Shown: positions 17,821 to 26,169 of the stretch, in pieces
Layout of the letters: each line of letters starts with the position of its first letter
Position numbering within the stretch: position 1 is the stretch's first letter
Assembly: GCF_000091305.1 (NCBI RefSeq)
Contig: NC_013929.1
Span: 4,216,001-4,280,000 of the forward strand
Direction: 5' to 3'
DNA: 64,000 nucleotides
Source of the DNA: Streptomyces scabiei 87.22
GTDB lineage: Bacteria > Actinomycetota > Actinomycetes > Streptomycetales > Streptomycetaceae
Translations under genes and position numbers: made by a program
Notes under the pieces: model-generated
Seen by the model: the letters and a program-made list of their open reading frames with translations, nothing else
What the model was told of the DNA's origin: nothing
Database searches by the model: none

Positions 17821-18780
17821 ATGAAGCTCTCCGTTCCAGCCGCACGCCGCGCCACCCTCGCCGCCGCCGTCGCGGTGGCCACGCTGTTCACCACCGGGTC
17901 CATAGCCGGGGCGGCGCCCGTGCCCGCCCCCGCCGCGGCGCTCGCCGCTCCCGACCTCCCCCTGGCCAACGTCAAGGCCCACCTGTCCCAGTTCCAGTCC
18001 ATCGCCACGGCCAACGGCGGCAACAGAGCCCACGGCCGCGCCGGCTACACCGCGTCACTGAACTACGTGAAGGGCAAGCTCGACGCGGCGGGCTTCGTCA
18101 CCACCACGCAGTCCTTCACGTCCGGCGGCCGCACCGGCTACAACCTGATCGCGGACTGGCCCGGCGGCGACACGAATCAGGTTGTCATGGCCGGTTCACA
18201 TCTGGACAGCGTCACGTCGGGTGCCGGTATCAACGACAACGGCTCGGGCTCCGCCGCCGTGCTGGAGACCGCGCTGGCCGTGGCCCGCGCGAACTACCAG
18301 CCCACGAAGCACCTGCGGTTCGCCTGGTGGGGCGCGGAGGAGCTGGGTCTCGTCGGCTCCCGCTACTACGTCAACAACCTGTCCTCGGCGAACCGGGCCC
18401 GCATCAGCGGCTACCTCAACTTCGACATGATCGGCTCGCCGAACCCCGGGTACTTCGTCTACGACGACGACCGGGTCATCGAGCAGACCTTCAAGGACTA
18501 CTTCACCGGGATCGGCGTCCCGACCGAGATCGAGACCGAGGGCGACGGCCGCTCCGACCACGCGCCGTTCAAGAGCGCGGGCGTCCCCGTCGGCGGCCTC
18601 TTCACCGGAGCCAGCCGCACGAAGACCGCCGCGCAGGCCACCAAGTGGGGCGGTACGTCCGGCCAGGCGTTCGACCGCTGCTACCACTCGTCCTGCGACA
18701 ACACGTCGAACATCAACGACACGGCGCTCGACCGGAACAGCGACGCGGCGGCGTACGCGGTGTGGGAGCTGTCGGAGTAG
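17821..18780 (+). CDS. Secreted zinc aminopeptidase, M28 family (SGAP-like)
   Basis: A 319-residue exported leucine-type aminopeptidase. Residues 1-32 are a signal peptide with a hydrophobic core and Ala-X-Ala end (SIAGAAP), followed by a short Pro/Ala propeptide. The M28 metal ligands are in place: H127 (GSHLDS), D139 (INDNGSG), the catalytic E173 with ligand E174 (WWGAEELG), D202 (NFDMIG) and H247 (SDHAPF). A C-terminal Cys pair (DRCYHSSCD) matches the disulfide of the Streptomyces griseus enzyme. The ATG at 17821 has GGAG 8 bases before; an in-frame ATG at 17800 is less likely. It probably supplies free amino acids from peptides outside the cell. Confidence 0.94.
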   Translation: MKLSVPAARRATLAAAVAVATLFTTGSIAGAAPVPAPAAALAAPDLPLANVKAHLSQFQSIATANGGNRAHGRAGYTASLNYVKGKLDAAGFVTTTQSFTSGGRTGYNLIADWPGGDTNQVVMAGSHLDSVTSGAGINDNGSGSAAVLETALAVARANYQPTKHLRFAWWGAEELGLVGSRYYVNNLSSANRARISGYLNFDMIGSPNPGYFVYDDDRVIEQTFKDYFTGIGVPTEIETEGDGRSDHAPFKSAGVPVGGLFTGASRTKTAAQATKWGGTSGQAFDRCYHSSCDNTSNINDTALDRNSDAAAYAVWELSE

Positions 18781-18883
18781 GCAGCGCCTGGGGTCCTGGA
18801 TTCCCGGTGGTGCAGGCCCGGGGTCGGCCGGTCGGCGGGGAGCGCCGTGGCCGGTCCCGGGCGGGGCGGTGGGTGCGCGCGGG

Positions 18884-18932
18884 CGTCGGGCGTCGGGCGT
18901 CGGGCGTCGGGCGTCGGGCGTCGGGCGTCGGG
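18884..18932. repeat. Seven perfect copies of the heptamer CGTCGGG
   Basis: The seven units run without interruption from 18884 to 18932. They lie between the aminopeptidase and the 3' end of the hypothetical gene at 18937-19668, just past its stop codon. A slippage-prone microsatellite. Confidence 0.9.
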
Positions 18933-18936
18933 CGGG

Positions 18937-19668
18937 TCAGCGTCCCGGCCGGTGCGTGGGGGCGTCGGGGGTGCGCGGACGGGTGGGTGCGACGGCCGGC
19001 GGGCGGATCGCGGCCGAGGTGTGGTGTGCGGTGAGAGCGTGGGTGTGGGCCGGGGTGGCGCTCGTCGACCGGAGGCGGGACGCGACCGCCGTGGGCATCC
19101 CCGCGCCATGGGCGAGTCCGGCCGCCGCCTCGGAACGCAGGGCACCGAGCCGGGCCAGATGGCTCCGCCCGGCCTCAGGGGTGAGCGCGGCCACGTCGAC
19201 ACTCAGGGCGGACCGTACGGCGGCGGGGTGCGTCGGGATCGGGGCGGCACCCATGGCGGGAGCCCGGGACGGGTCCACACCGGCGGAGCGCAGGGCCGCG
19301 GCGCGGGCGCTCCAGGGAGCGGTCCCGGGCGTACGGCGATGCGCGATGCCCGGGGTGCGCGCGGTGCTGTCCTGGGCGCCGCCGGACGCGGGCGCCGCCC
19401 GGTCGAGGGTGCGCCAGCTCATGGTGCCGGTCAGCTCGTTGAAGGTGACCTCGACCCGGGGGCGGGGCGCGGAGGGGGCGGAGGACGACCGGTACGGGGA
19501 GCGCAGCCGTGCCGCCCGGGCGCCCCGGCCTGTGACCGGGTCGCCCGGCGTCTCCGGGGTGCGGGCAGGGACGGTGCGTCGCAAGCGGGCGCCGGCCCCG
19601 GCCGGTCCCCCGGTCGGGGTACCGGCCGGTCCTCTGTCCGGACGGTGTCCTCCCAGGTCACTGACCAT
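18937..19668 (-). CDS. Hypothetical protein downstream of the secretion-like cluster
   Basis: A 243-residue product that I do not recognise. It is Ala, Arg, Pro and Thr-rich throughout, with no membrane segment. One short stretch looks ordered (VEVTFNELTGTMSWRTLD, about 71-88), and an Ala-rich helical stretch lies at 145-190. Support for being real: its ATG lies 11 bases inside the end of the upstream gene (the ATGGTCAGTGA overlap), and the frame stays open for 730 bases on the same strand as that operon. GC-rich DNA can give such frames by chance, so this is a moderate call. Confidence 0.5.
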   Translation of the reverse strand: MVSDLGGHRPDRGPAGTPTGGPAGAGARLRRTVPARTPETPGDPVTGRGARAARLRSPYRSSSAPSAPRPRVEVTFNELTGTMSWRTLDRAAPASGGAQDSTARTPGIAHRRTPGTAPWSARAAALRSAGVDPSRAPAMGAAPIPTHPAAVRSALSVDVAALTPEAGRSHLARLGALRSEAAAGLAHGAGMPTAVASRLRSTSATPAHTHALTAHHTSAAIRPPAVAPTRPRTPDAPTHRPGR

Positions 19669-21808
19669 GGGCGTACGGGGCCGAGTCGAGGGCGCGGGCC
19701 CGTTCGGTAAGGCGGGTCATCCTGGTGCGGGCCTTCTCCAGCTGTTCCAGGTCGTCGGCGGCGGGCCCCTCTTCGGCGGCGAGGTCGGTCCAGACGGCGA
19801 TCAGGTCCCGGCCCAGGTGCAGTCCCTGGAGCGGGTCACGGACCGCGCGCCAGGCGGCCGCCGCGCTCTGGATGTTGCCGTACGCGGCCCGCTCGTCGCG
19901 CAGACGGTGGCGCACTCCCGCCAGGTCGAGCGAGACGTGGAAGGAGCGGAGGGCGTCACCGGCCAGGTAGGCGATGTAGGCGGTCAGCTCACGGAGCTTC
20001 AGCACCTCGGGGTGGAGTGGGCCCAGCGCGGCGTTCGCCTGGGCGACGGTCTGCTCGGCCATCTCCGCGGCCTCCTGAATACGGCCCAGCTTCACCGCCT
20101 CGTTGATGCGGGACATGGGCTCGGCGAACGGTGATGCCGCCCCGCCGTCCTCCTCCGGCGTGTCCAGCACCGCCTCGGCCACCGCGTCGAACTCCCGGAC
20201 CGGCGCGGGCTTCGGGTCGCTGTCCTCCTCCAGCACCGCCCACTCGGGAGCGGAGTAGGCGTCCGTCGCGGACTCCTCCGGCAGGAGCGGCGTGGGAGGC
20301 GCGGGCTCCGGGGCCGGCGCGGTCGCCGTCGCGCGGGGCGGCTGCGGAGGCGGAGTCGGCGGCCAGGGCTGGGGCTCCAGCGAGGCAGGCCCGGCGTCCG
20401 GCAGGGAGTCCACGGGCACGGAGTCCATGGGCACGGACGGGTCGTAGGTCTGCTCCGGGGCGGGTTCGCCGACCGGGGCCGGCGGCCAGGGCTGCGGCTC
20501 CAGGGAGGCCGGGGCCGGCGGGACGGCGGCCTGGTCCGGGTGCCACGACGGGGAGGCCGGGGCGGGAGACATCTCCGCGTCCAGGAGCGGGCCGAACTCG
20601 CCCGTCGGCGGCGAGACGGTACCGGTCGCGGGGGCGGGCCCGGGTGCCTGCGGGGTGCCGCCCGGGTCGGACGCGCCGCCCGGCGGGGTCGGCGGGAGGT
20701 CCGGCGTGCGAGGTGGCCGGGCCTGCGGGCGGGCCAGGGGGCCCTCCGTCGGTTCCGGTACCGCGCGCAGCACGAACGTCGACGGCGCCACCTTGCCCGG
20801 CGCGGGCTGCGCCTGCTCTTCCCGCTTCTCCTTCGCCGCCGTGAGCGGCATCGTCCGGGGCTCCCGCTTCGGCTGCGGAGCCATGGGCTGCGCCGAGGGC
20901 GCCTCCGGCGTCGCCTCGGCGGCGGCCGGCTCCGGCACGTGCGGGGGCGCGGGGGCGGGCTTCGCCGCCGCGAGCGGAAGCGTTCTGGGTTCCCGCTTCG
21001 GCTGTGCGGGGACCGACGGCCGCGGCCCCGGGCCGGGGTACCCCGACGGCTCCGGGCCGGCCTGAGCCTGCCACTGCGGCGGGGCCGCGGCCTGCGGCGG
21101 AGCCTGGGCCTCCGCCCGTACGTCCGGGTGCTGCTGCCACTCGGCCCGTGCCTCCGGCCGTACCTCGTGACGCTGCCGGCTCTCGGCCTGTGGCTGCGGC
21201 TGGGGCTGGACCTGTGGCTGCGCGTGTGCCTGAGGCTGCGCCTGGCCGTGCGGCGTCGGCTCCGGCTGCCGGCGCGGCTCCGGCGGGACCTGGTGCGCGG
21301 GGGCCGGCGGCTGCGACTCGGCGGCTGCCGACTCGGGCACCGCGCGCAGGACATGGGTCGACCTGTCGCGACGAGGGCCCGGCGCGGGCGCCGGCTGCTC
21401 GAACGCCTCCGGGGCCGCCCAGCGGGGCGTCGCCTCGCCGGGGTGCGGCGCCGGGGCCGTACCGGGCGCGGGCCCGGCCGCTCCCACGTACCCCCGTGGC
21501 TCGCCCACCCGCACGGGTTCTCCGGCGTAGTGGCTGGAGCCGTCGACGTGGACCTGGAGGAGGACCACGTAGCCGATGCGTTCGTCGTGGACCGTGGCGA
21601 GGACGGGATGGCCGGTGGCGAGGGCCAGGCGGTGGAGGTAGTCGAGGGCGGCGTTCTGCAGGCTCTCCCCGGCGGCCGGCGGCACCGGCATGCCCCCGAC
21701 CGTCGCACCGGTCTCGGCGGAGACGCGTACGTCGATCGGGGTGAGCCCGGCCGGCGCGCGTCCCGTGCGCTTGAGTTCCCGCTTCTGTTCGCGGCTGAGT
21801 CGAGTCAT
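19658..21808 (-). CDS. Large Pro-rich protein with conserved N-terminal domain and helical (TPR-like) C-terminal domain
   Basis: A 716-residue protein of unknown function. Residues 1-120 are a compact domain starting MTRLSREQKRELKRTGRAP and containing ATVHDERIGYVVLLQVHVDG. Residues 120-560 are Pro/Ala/Gln-rich with repeated short pieces (ASLEPQPWPP occurs twice, REPRTxPLxAAK twice, TxVLRAVPE several times). Residues 575-716 are helical and resemble tetratricopeptide repeats (INEAVKLGRIQEAAEMAEQTVAQANAALGP). The ATG at 21808 follows GAGGGAACG. It starts 7 bases after the lipoprotein gene, in an operon with it and the cell-wall hydrolase. A scaffold role in the secretion-like cluster is an inference. 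Confidence 0.75.
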   Translation of the reverse strand: MTRLSREQKRELKRTGRAPAGLTPIDVRVSAETGATVGGMPVPPAAGESLQNAALDYLHRLALATGHPVLATVHDERIGYVVLLQVHVDGSSHYAGEPVRVGEPRGYVGAAGPAPGTAPAPHPGEATPRWAAPEAFEQPAPAPGPRRDRSTHVLRAVPESAAAESQPPAPAHQVPPEPRRQPEPTPHGQAQPQAHAQPQVQPQPQPQAESRQRHEVRPEARAEWQQHPDVRAEAQAPPQAAAPPQWQAQAGPEPSGYPGPGPRPSVPAQPKREPRTLPLAAAKPAPAPPHVPEPAAAEATPEAPSAQPMAPQPKREPRTMPLTAAKEKREEQAQPAPGKVAPSTFVLRAVPEPTEGPLARPQARPPRTPDLPPTPPGGASDPGGTPQAPGPAPATGTVSPPTGEFGPLLDAEMSPAPASPSWHPDQAAVPPAPASLEPQPWPPAPVGEPAPEQTYDPSVPMDSVPVDSLPDAGPASLEPQPWPPTPPPQPPRATATAPAPEPAPPTPLLPEESATDAYSAPEWAVLEEDSDPKPAPVREFDAVAEAVLDTPEEDGGAASPFAEPMSRINEAVKLGRIQEAAEMAEQTVAQANAALGPLHPEVLKLRELTAYIAYLAGDALRSFHVSLDLAGVRHRLRDERAAYGNIQSAAAAWRAVRDPLQGLHLGRDLIAVWTDLAAEEGPAADDLEQLEKARTRMTRLTERARALDSAPYAHGQ

Positions 21809-21815
21809 CGTTCCC

Positions 21816-22595
21816 TCACTCGGGTCGGGCAGAAGGAGAAGTCGTGGACGGGGCGGCGGAGTCGGAGCCTGACGGGTCCGGTGCCGAGACCGCTGCCTCC
21901 ACCGTACGCACACCGTCCACCCGCCATGGCTCGCCCTTGCCCGGGCGGACCAGCTTCACGTACACCGTGGCCTGCGGCCCGGTTCCCGTCCAGCCGTCAC
22001 GGCCGTGCGCCGTGCCGTCGACGAAGAGGGCGCGGTAGGCGTCCCGGGCCGAGTCGGCGGGCGCGTCGCCGTCGTCGTCCGCCTCCACGTCGACGGTCGT
22101 CCACGCCTCGTGCGCGGCCCAGGAGTTCCACTGCTCACCGGCGCCGCTCGCGGGCCGGTACGAGCGCTCGGCCTTCGCCCTGGCGGCGGTGAACCAGCGG
22201 GCGGAGCGCAGGACGGCGTCGCGCGGGCCGGTGTCGTACTTCGTGTCGTGGCCGTACGCGACCTGCACCCATGCCTCCGCGACGGCGGTCGCGTCGGTGC
22301 CGTCGACCCCGGTGGGGCGCGGGACATGCGCGTCCGGGCCGAGCGGCCGGCCGGAAGGCAGGGGCGCCTTGGGGGTGAAGGGCGGGGCGGACGTGGCCGT
22401 GCCGCCGCCCGCCGTCTCACGGTGGTCCTCCAGGCCGCAAGCGGCGAGGACCGCCACACCGGTCACCGTCGCGAGCACCGCCGCGCACGCCCTGCGCGCG
22501 CCGTCGCGTCCCCCGGTCGCGGGCGCGGTCGCGTGCCACCCGGTGCGCTCGTCACGCCCCGCGCGCCCGCCATGCGCCTCGTGCTTCGCGTTCAC
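21816..22595 (-). CDS. Predicted lipoprotein of the secretion-like cluster
   Basis: A 259-residue protein. A basic N-terminal stretch leads to a hydrophobic core and the lipobox VLAACG (cysteine near residue 52), so it should be lipidated and held on the outer face of the membrane. After a Thr/Pro linker, residues 90-235 form a mixed domain (VAEAWVQVAYGHDT, SYRPASGAGEQWNSWAAHEAWTTVDVE, ATVYVKLVRPGKGEPWRVD) that resembles the NTF2-like extracytoplasmic domains of conjugation proteins. The GTG at 22595 follows AGGAGG; the leader before the lipobox is long for a signal peptide. It sits between the hydrolase gene and the Pro-rich gene. Confidence 0.8.
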   Translation of the reverse strand: MNAKHEAHGGRAGRDERTGWHATAPATGGRDGARRACAAVLATVTGVAVLAACGLEDHRETAGGGTATSAPPFTPKAPLPSGRPLGPDAHVPRPTGVDGTDATAVAEAWVQVAYGHDTKYDTGPRDAVLRSARWFTAARAKAERSYRPASGAGEQWNSWAAHEAWTTVDVEADDDGDAPADSARDAYRALFVDGTAHGRDGWTGTGPQATVYVKLVRPGKGEPWRVDGVRTVEAAVSAPDPSGSDSAAPSTTSPSARPE

Positions 22596-22717
22596 CCTCG
22601 TCCCCCTCCTCACCTCAGTGTCCTTCCTCGCCGATCGCGTCGTCCACCACGAGCGCCGTGCTCGCGTGGCCCATGTCCCCCGGATGTCCCGCGTCTCCCG
22701 CGTCTCCCGCGTGCGCA

Positions 22718-23752
22718 CTACAACCCCAGCCAGGGCGCCGGATCCACGTACGCGTCGTTCCGCATCACCTCGAAGTGGAGGTGGGCGCCCGTGGAGTAGC
22801 CCGTCGAGCCGACCAGGCCGACCCGTTGGCCGACCTTCACCTTGTCGCCGGCGCTGACGCTCAGGCCGCCGAGCATGTGGTTGTAGGTCGTGGAGATGCG
22901 GTCGCCGTCGATGGTGCCGTGGGAGATGACGACGCGGTTGCCGTAACCGTTGGTCCAGCCCGCGAAGGTGACCACGCCGTCGCGAGCGGCGAGGACCGGC
23001 TTGCCCTCGGCGACGCCGAAGTCGGTACCGGTGTGCAGCTTGCGGACCCCGAGGATGGGGTGCATGCGCCAGCCGTACGGAGAGGTCACGGGCGGGTTGC
23101 CGGCGACCGGCATGGCCATCTCCTTGCCGTCCGGGAGCTTGCCCGGCGGGTCGTCCACCGACTCGTACTTGGAGATCAGTGACTTGATGCGGACGACGTA
23201 GTTGCGGGTCTCGGTGTAGGGCGGGATGCCGCCGTACTTCTGCACGGCGCCCGGCCCGGCGTTGTACGCGGCGAGCGCCAGGTCGAGGGTCTCGCCGGTC
23301 GCCTGGCCGCTGTCCTTGTAACCCTGGACCTGCCGGGCGAGGGCACAGTCGTAGCGGCCCTGGGCCATGATCGCGTCGCCGGGGTCGTACGGGGAGACCC
23401 GGCCGTTGCCATCGTCGTCCTTGCCCCAGCTCGGCCAGGTGCCGGGCATGAACTGGCTCAGTCCCTCGGCGCCGACCGGGGACCTGGCGTTCGGGTTCCA
23501 TCCCGACTCGGCCTCGATCTGCGCGGCGATCACGGCCGGCTTGATGACGTCGCACATGGCGCCCGCCTTAAGCACCCAGGGCACGTACTCCGCCGGTACC
23601 TGACCGGCCTTGAGGCCGCCGCCACCGCCCTGTTCCTCGGCCTCGGCCTCACCGCCCCCGCTCACCGCGACCATCATCACCACCGGCATCAGCACGGCCG
23701 CCACGCAGCCGCCGACGACCCAGGTCGTGACGGACCCTCCCCCGTTGGACAT
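22718..23752 (-). CDS. Bifunctional cell-wall hydrolase: lytic transglycosylase (SLT) plus M23 endopeptidase
   Basis: A 344-residue membrane-anchored protein. One helix at 10-30 is followed by a short linker. An SLT domain (about 50-190) has the catalytic glutamate E82 in AQIEAESGWNP, plus GLSQFMPGTW and AAYNAGPGAVQKYGG. A C-terminal M23/LytM domain (about 215-344) has the zinc-ligand motifs HTGTDFG and HLHFEV. This architecture is typical of VirB1-like hydrolases of Gram-positive conjugation systems, which open the peptidoglycan for the channel. The ATG at 23752 has GAGGGGAGC upstream. It opens the minus-strand arm, divergent from the plus-strand arm beginning near 24051. Confidence 0.93.
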   Translation of the reverse strand: MSNGGGSVTTWVVGGCVAAVLMPVVMMVAVSGGGEAEAEEQGGGGGLKAGQVPAEYVPWVLKAGAMCDVIKPAVIAAQIEAESGWNPNARSPVGAEGLSQFMPGTWPSWGKDDDGNGRVSPYDPGDAIMAQGRYDCALARQVQGYKDSGQATGETLDLALAAYNAGPGAVQKYGGIPPYTETRNYVVRIKSLISKYESVDDPPGKLPDGKEMAMPVAGNPPVTSPYGWRMHPILGVRKLHTGTDFGVAEGKPVLAARDGVVTFAGWTNGYGNRVVISHGTIDGDRISTTYNHMLGGLSVSAGDKVKVGQRVGLVGSTGYSTGAHLHFEVMRNDAYVDPAPWLGL

Positions 23753-24050
23753 CTGCTCCCCTCAGCGCCGCAGTGGCGAAGTCCAGTCATGCTCCTGCCA
23801 CTTGAGTCCCTGTCGACGAGTCTCGCCGCTCCCCCTCGTTCCGCGCGTCACCGGTGCGTCACAGGCTCGTCGCAGGAACTCACGCCCCGATTCCCAAGCC
23901 GTCCGTACGCCGTGAAGATCGGTGGTGGGCGGCTCGCCGGACACGGAACCGGCGGCGGGCACCGCACCGGGGTGCGACGGGCACGCCGCAACTCAGGAAG
24001 ACTGCTGGGATCAGCGGTGGAAACGGGGAGTGGTGGAGAGCGGTGATGCG
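23753..24050. other. Divergent control region of the secretion-like cluster
   Basis: The 298 bases between the hydrolase gene (minus) and the P-loop-like gene (plus) should hold both promoters. A TTGAGT hexamer near 23803 on the plus strand has no good -10 partner. Nothing more specific could be supported. Confidence 0.4.
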
Positions 24051-24575
24051 GTGATGCAGCCGGGCACGGGACAGGCGGCCGGGCCGGAAATCTGGGTGCG
24101 CGGTCCGGTCGGGGAACCGGAGGCGCGGCCGCAGGACCCGCCGTCCCGGGCGGCCGCGAGCACGCGGCGGTTCTCCTGGGTCGCCACGCACGGGGGTGCC
24201 GGGTCCACCACCCTCGCGGCGGTCTTCGGCGGCCATGACACGGGCCGCAACTGGCCGCGCCCCGAAGAGGGCGAGCCGGCGTCGGTCCTCCTGGTGGGGC
24301 GCACGCACGCGGCCGGGCTCGACGCGGTCTCGCACACCCTGGACATCTTCCGGCGGGGCGACGCACCGCCCGGACTGGACCTGGACGCGATCGTGCTGGT
24401 CGCGGACGCGCCCGGCCGGCTGCCCCGGCCGCTCGTGCAGCGGATGAAGGTGATCGGTTCCGTCATCGACGTCTACCGCGTGCCGTGGGTGCCCGCCTGG
24501 CGCACCGGAGATCTCACCGGCCCCCCGCCTCGGGAGAGCGCGGCACTGGCCCGACTGACCGGGAGGACCCCATGA
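24051..24575 (+). CDS. P-loop-like (MinD/ParA-resembling) protein, first gene of the plus arm
   Basis: About 174 residues; no confident family name. After a Pro-rich start, the stretch RRFSWVATHGGAGSTTLAAVFGG looks like a ParA/MinD nucleotide loop (KGGVGKTT). The lysine of the Walker A motif is replaced by Ser, and the first lysine is missing. Later strands read ASVLLVGRTHAAGLDA and LDAIVLVADAPGRLPRPL, as in that fold. It may bind nucleotide weakly or not at all. Starts GTG 24051 or ATG 24054 follow GGAGAG; GTG 24030 is also in frame. Its stop overlaps the next gene by 4 bases (ATGA), so it belongs to this operon. Confidence 0.72.
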   Translation: MMQPGTGQAAGPEIWVRGPVGEPEARPQDPPSRAAASTRRFSWVATHGGAGSTTLAAVFGGHDTGRNWPRPEEGEPASVLLVGRTHAAGLDAVSHTLDIFRRGDAPPGLDLDAIVLVADAPGRLPRPLVQRMKVIGSVIDVYRVPWVPAWRTGDLTGPPPRESAALARLTGRTP

Positions 24576-24832
24576 GCAGCACCGTGTACGACGTCGCCGG
24601 CACCCTGGCCGGGCCTCCGGCGGCGGTCACCAACCAGCTGAACTACGTACTGAGCATCCTCGCCTGGCTGGTGACCGCGGCCGGGGTGTGCGGGCTGCTG
24701 CTCGTCGGATCGCGGATGGCCATCTCCCTGCGGTCCGGGGAGGGCGACGAGCACCTCAGCCAGTTCGTCATGGTGCTGGGCGCCTGTGTCATCGGGGCGA
24801 CGGCGGGCCCGATCGTGGCGTTCGTGATGTAG
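24572..24832 (+). CDS. Small two-helix membrane protein, VirB2/TrbC-like, copy 1
   Basis: An 86-residue protein with two hydrophobic helices (about 25-48 and 65-86) separated by a short charged loop (RSGEGDEH). The size and topology match VirB2/TrbC-type pilin or channel components of type IV secretion systems, although no signal cleavage site is obvious. It aligns along its whole membrane part with the product at 25842; a hand alignment gives 37 identical of 66 positions. The ATG overlaps the preceding stop by 4 bases. The VirB2 assignment is inference from topology and neighbours. Confidence 0.78.
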   Translation: MSSTVYDVAGTLAGPPAAVTNQLNYVLSILAWLVTAAGVCGLLLVGSRMAISLRSGEGDEHLSQFVMVLGACVIGATAGPIVAFVM

Positions 24833-25841
24833 GCGACGCACGGACACAGCACACGGCCGACACGCCCGGGCCGACCGCGAAGAGGGCGCCCGGCAGACCG
24901 CGGCCGGACGCCCTGCCCGGCCCGCGGGCGGGGCGCACCCGACGGACCGTGAGCGCACGCCCGGCACGTGGAATGCATGCCTGATGGTCCGCCAGCAGGG
25001 CGCCCGGCAGACCGCCGACAAACCGCCCGGCGGCACGCGGACGTACGCCCGACGGGCCGTGAGCGACCGCCCGGCAGACCATGGACAAGGCACCCGGCAG
25101 GCCGTGACGGAACGCCCCACAGGCCACGGCAGGACGCCCGGCACACTCAATGCGCACGCCTGATGGACCGTGAGCAGGTCGCCCGCCGGACCGCGAGCGC
25201 GCATCCGGCGGACACGCGGCCAAGGCACCCGGCGGCACGCGGACGCACGCCCGACGGGCCGCGGGCAATGCGCACAGCACACCGACGGCCCCCGCGCCGG
25301 GCCCCAGCGGGCCGTGGACAACGCGCCCGGCGGCACACGGACGCACGCCCAGCAGGCCGTGGACGAGGCCCCCGGCGGCAGGCGCACAGCAAGCCCGACG
25401 GACCGCGAGCGCAGACCCGACTGACCCGCCAACACACACCCGACGGACCGCGAGCGCACGCCCGGCAGGCCCGCAGGCAGGGCAAGGGCGACGGCCCATC
25501 TGTTCCTCGTGAACCGGCGTGCCGTTGCCGTATGTGAAGCGCGTCGAAGACGAACACCGGTGCGAAGCACTCCGCTTCTCCGCAGGTCCAACCCTTTCTG
25601 ACGACACGTCACCGTCTCGGACATGACGAGAGGTTCCCGTCTGTCACGAGCACGTCACCGGCTAGTGCTGGATCACCACATCGCTTGGTTTCGCCCCACG
25701 GGAGTCGCCAAGCTCACAGGGCGGCCGGGAACCCGGGCACGTCGTGCCGGTCCCGGAAGCACCCAATGTCCCATCCGCTCACATCGGTCGACGTCGGACC
25801 GCCGCCCAACGGCGGGCCGATCGAGACCACGGGGAGAAACC
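24833..25841. other. 1-kb gene-free gap inside the secretion-like operon, mostly degenerate repeats
   Basis: No frame here looks like a gene: the long open frames on both strands encode only Arg/Gly/Pro/Ala repeats and lack good ribosome sites. The left two thirds are repetitive (listed separately). The right third, from about 25,500, is less GC-rich and non-repetitive and probably contains the promoter of the gene at 25842, but I found no clear -10/-35 pair. Confidence 0.6.
24840..25500. repeat. Degenerate direct repeats between the two VirB2-like genes
   Basis: A unit close to GCCCGGCGGCACGCGGACG followed by TACGCCCGACGGGCCG recurs at about 25026, 25229 and 25325 with a few changes. A second theme, CGACGGACCGTGAGCGCACG with T/C changes, recurs near 24939, 25163, 25395 and 25441. 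Spacing is irregular, unlike a CRISPR array. Confidence 0.65.
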
Positions 25842-26138
25842 ATGCTGCACGCGATAGCCGCCAAAGCGCATCAGTCCCTCTACCTGGCCGACGGCACAGT
25901 GCCCAACCCCAACCGCGACGCCCCCGCCGAACTCACCGGCAAGGTCGACACCGTGCTCGGCATCGTGGCCTGGGCCGGCACCGCAGCGGGCGTCGCGGGG
26001 GTGCTGATCACCGGCGCGATGATGGCGATCTCCATGCGCCGCGGTGAGGGCTCGGAACACGTGGGCCGGCTGGGCATGGTCCTCGGCGGCTGTGTCCTGG
26101 TCGCCACCGCAGGCCCGCTCGTGAACTTCGTCTTCTAG
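25842..26138 (+). CDS. Small two-helix membrane protein, VirB2/TrbC-like, copy 2
   Basis: A 98-residue paralogue of the product at 24572. It has a longer hydrophilic N-terminal part (about 35 residues, including YLADGTVPNPNRDAPAEL). Helix 1 reads VLGIVAWAGTAAGVAGVLITGAMM, followed by the loop RRGEGSEH and helix 2 ending in ATAGPLVNFVF. The ATG at 25842 follows GGGGAGA. Having two VirB2-like subunits may allow a mixed channel or pilus-like structure; this is inference. Confidence 0.8.
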   Translation: MLHAIAAKAHQSLYLADGTVPNPNRDAPAELTGKVDTVLGIVAWAGTAAGVAGVLITGAMMAISMRRGEGSEHVGRLGMVLGGCVLVATAGPLVNFVF

Positions 26139-26169
26139 CCGTCCGAGCACGTCGAAAGGGGGAGCGACG

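Noticed and set aside
18681..19202. A 173-codon minus-strand frame that runs through the heptamer array (repeated DARRPTP units)
   Set aside because: It overlaps the better-supported frame at 18937-19668 and the aminopeptidase end, and its repeats come directly from the DNA microsatellite.
24473..25624. Long open frames on both strands through the repeat-rich gap of the secretion-like cluster
   Set aside because: They consist of Arg/Gly/Ala/Pro repeats generated by the DNA repeats, lack ribosome sites and run over the end of a supported gene. A decayed gene cannot be excluded, but I would not annotate one.
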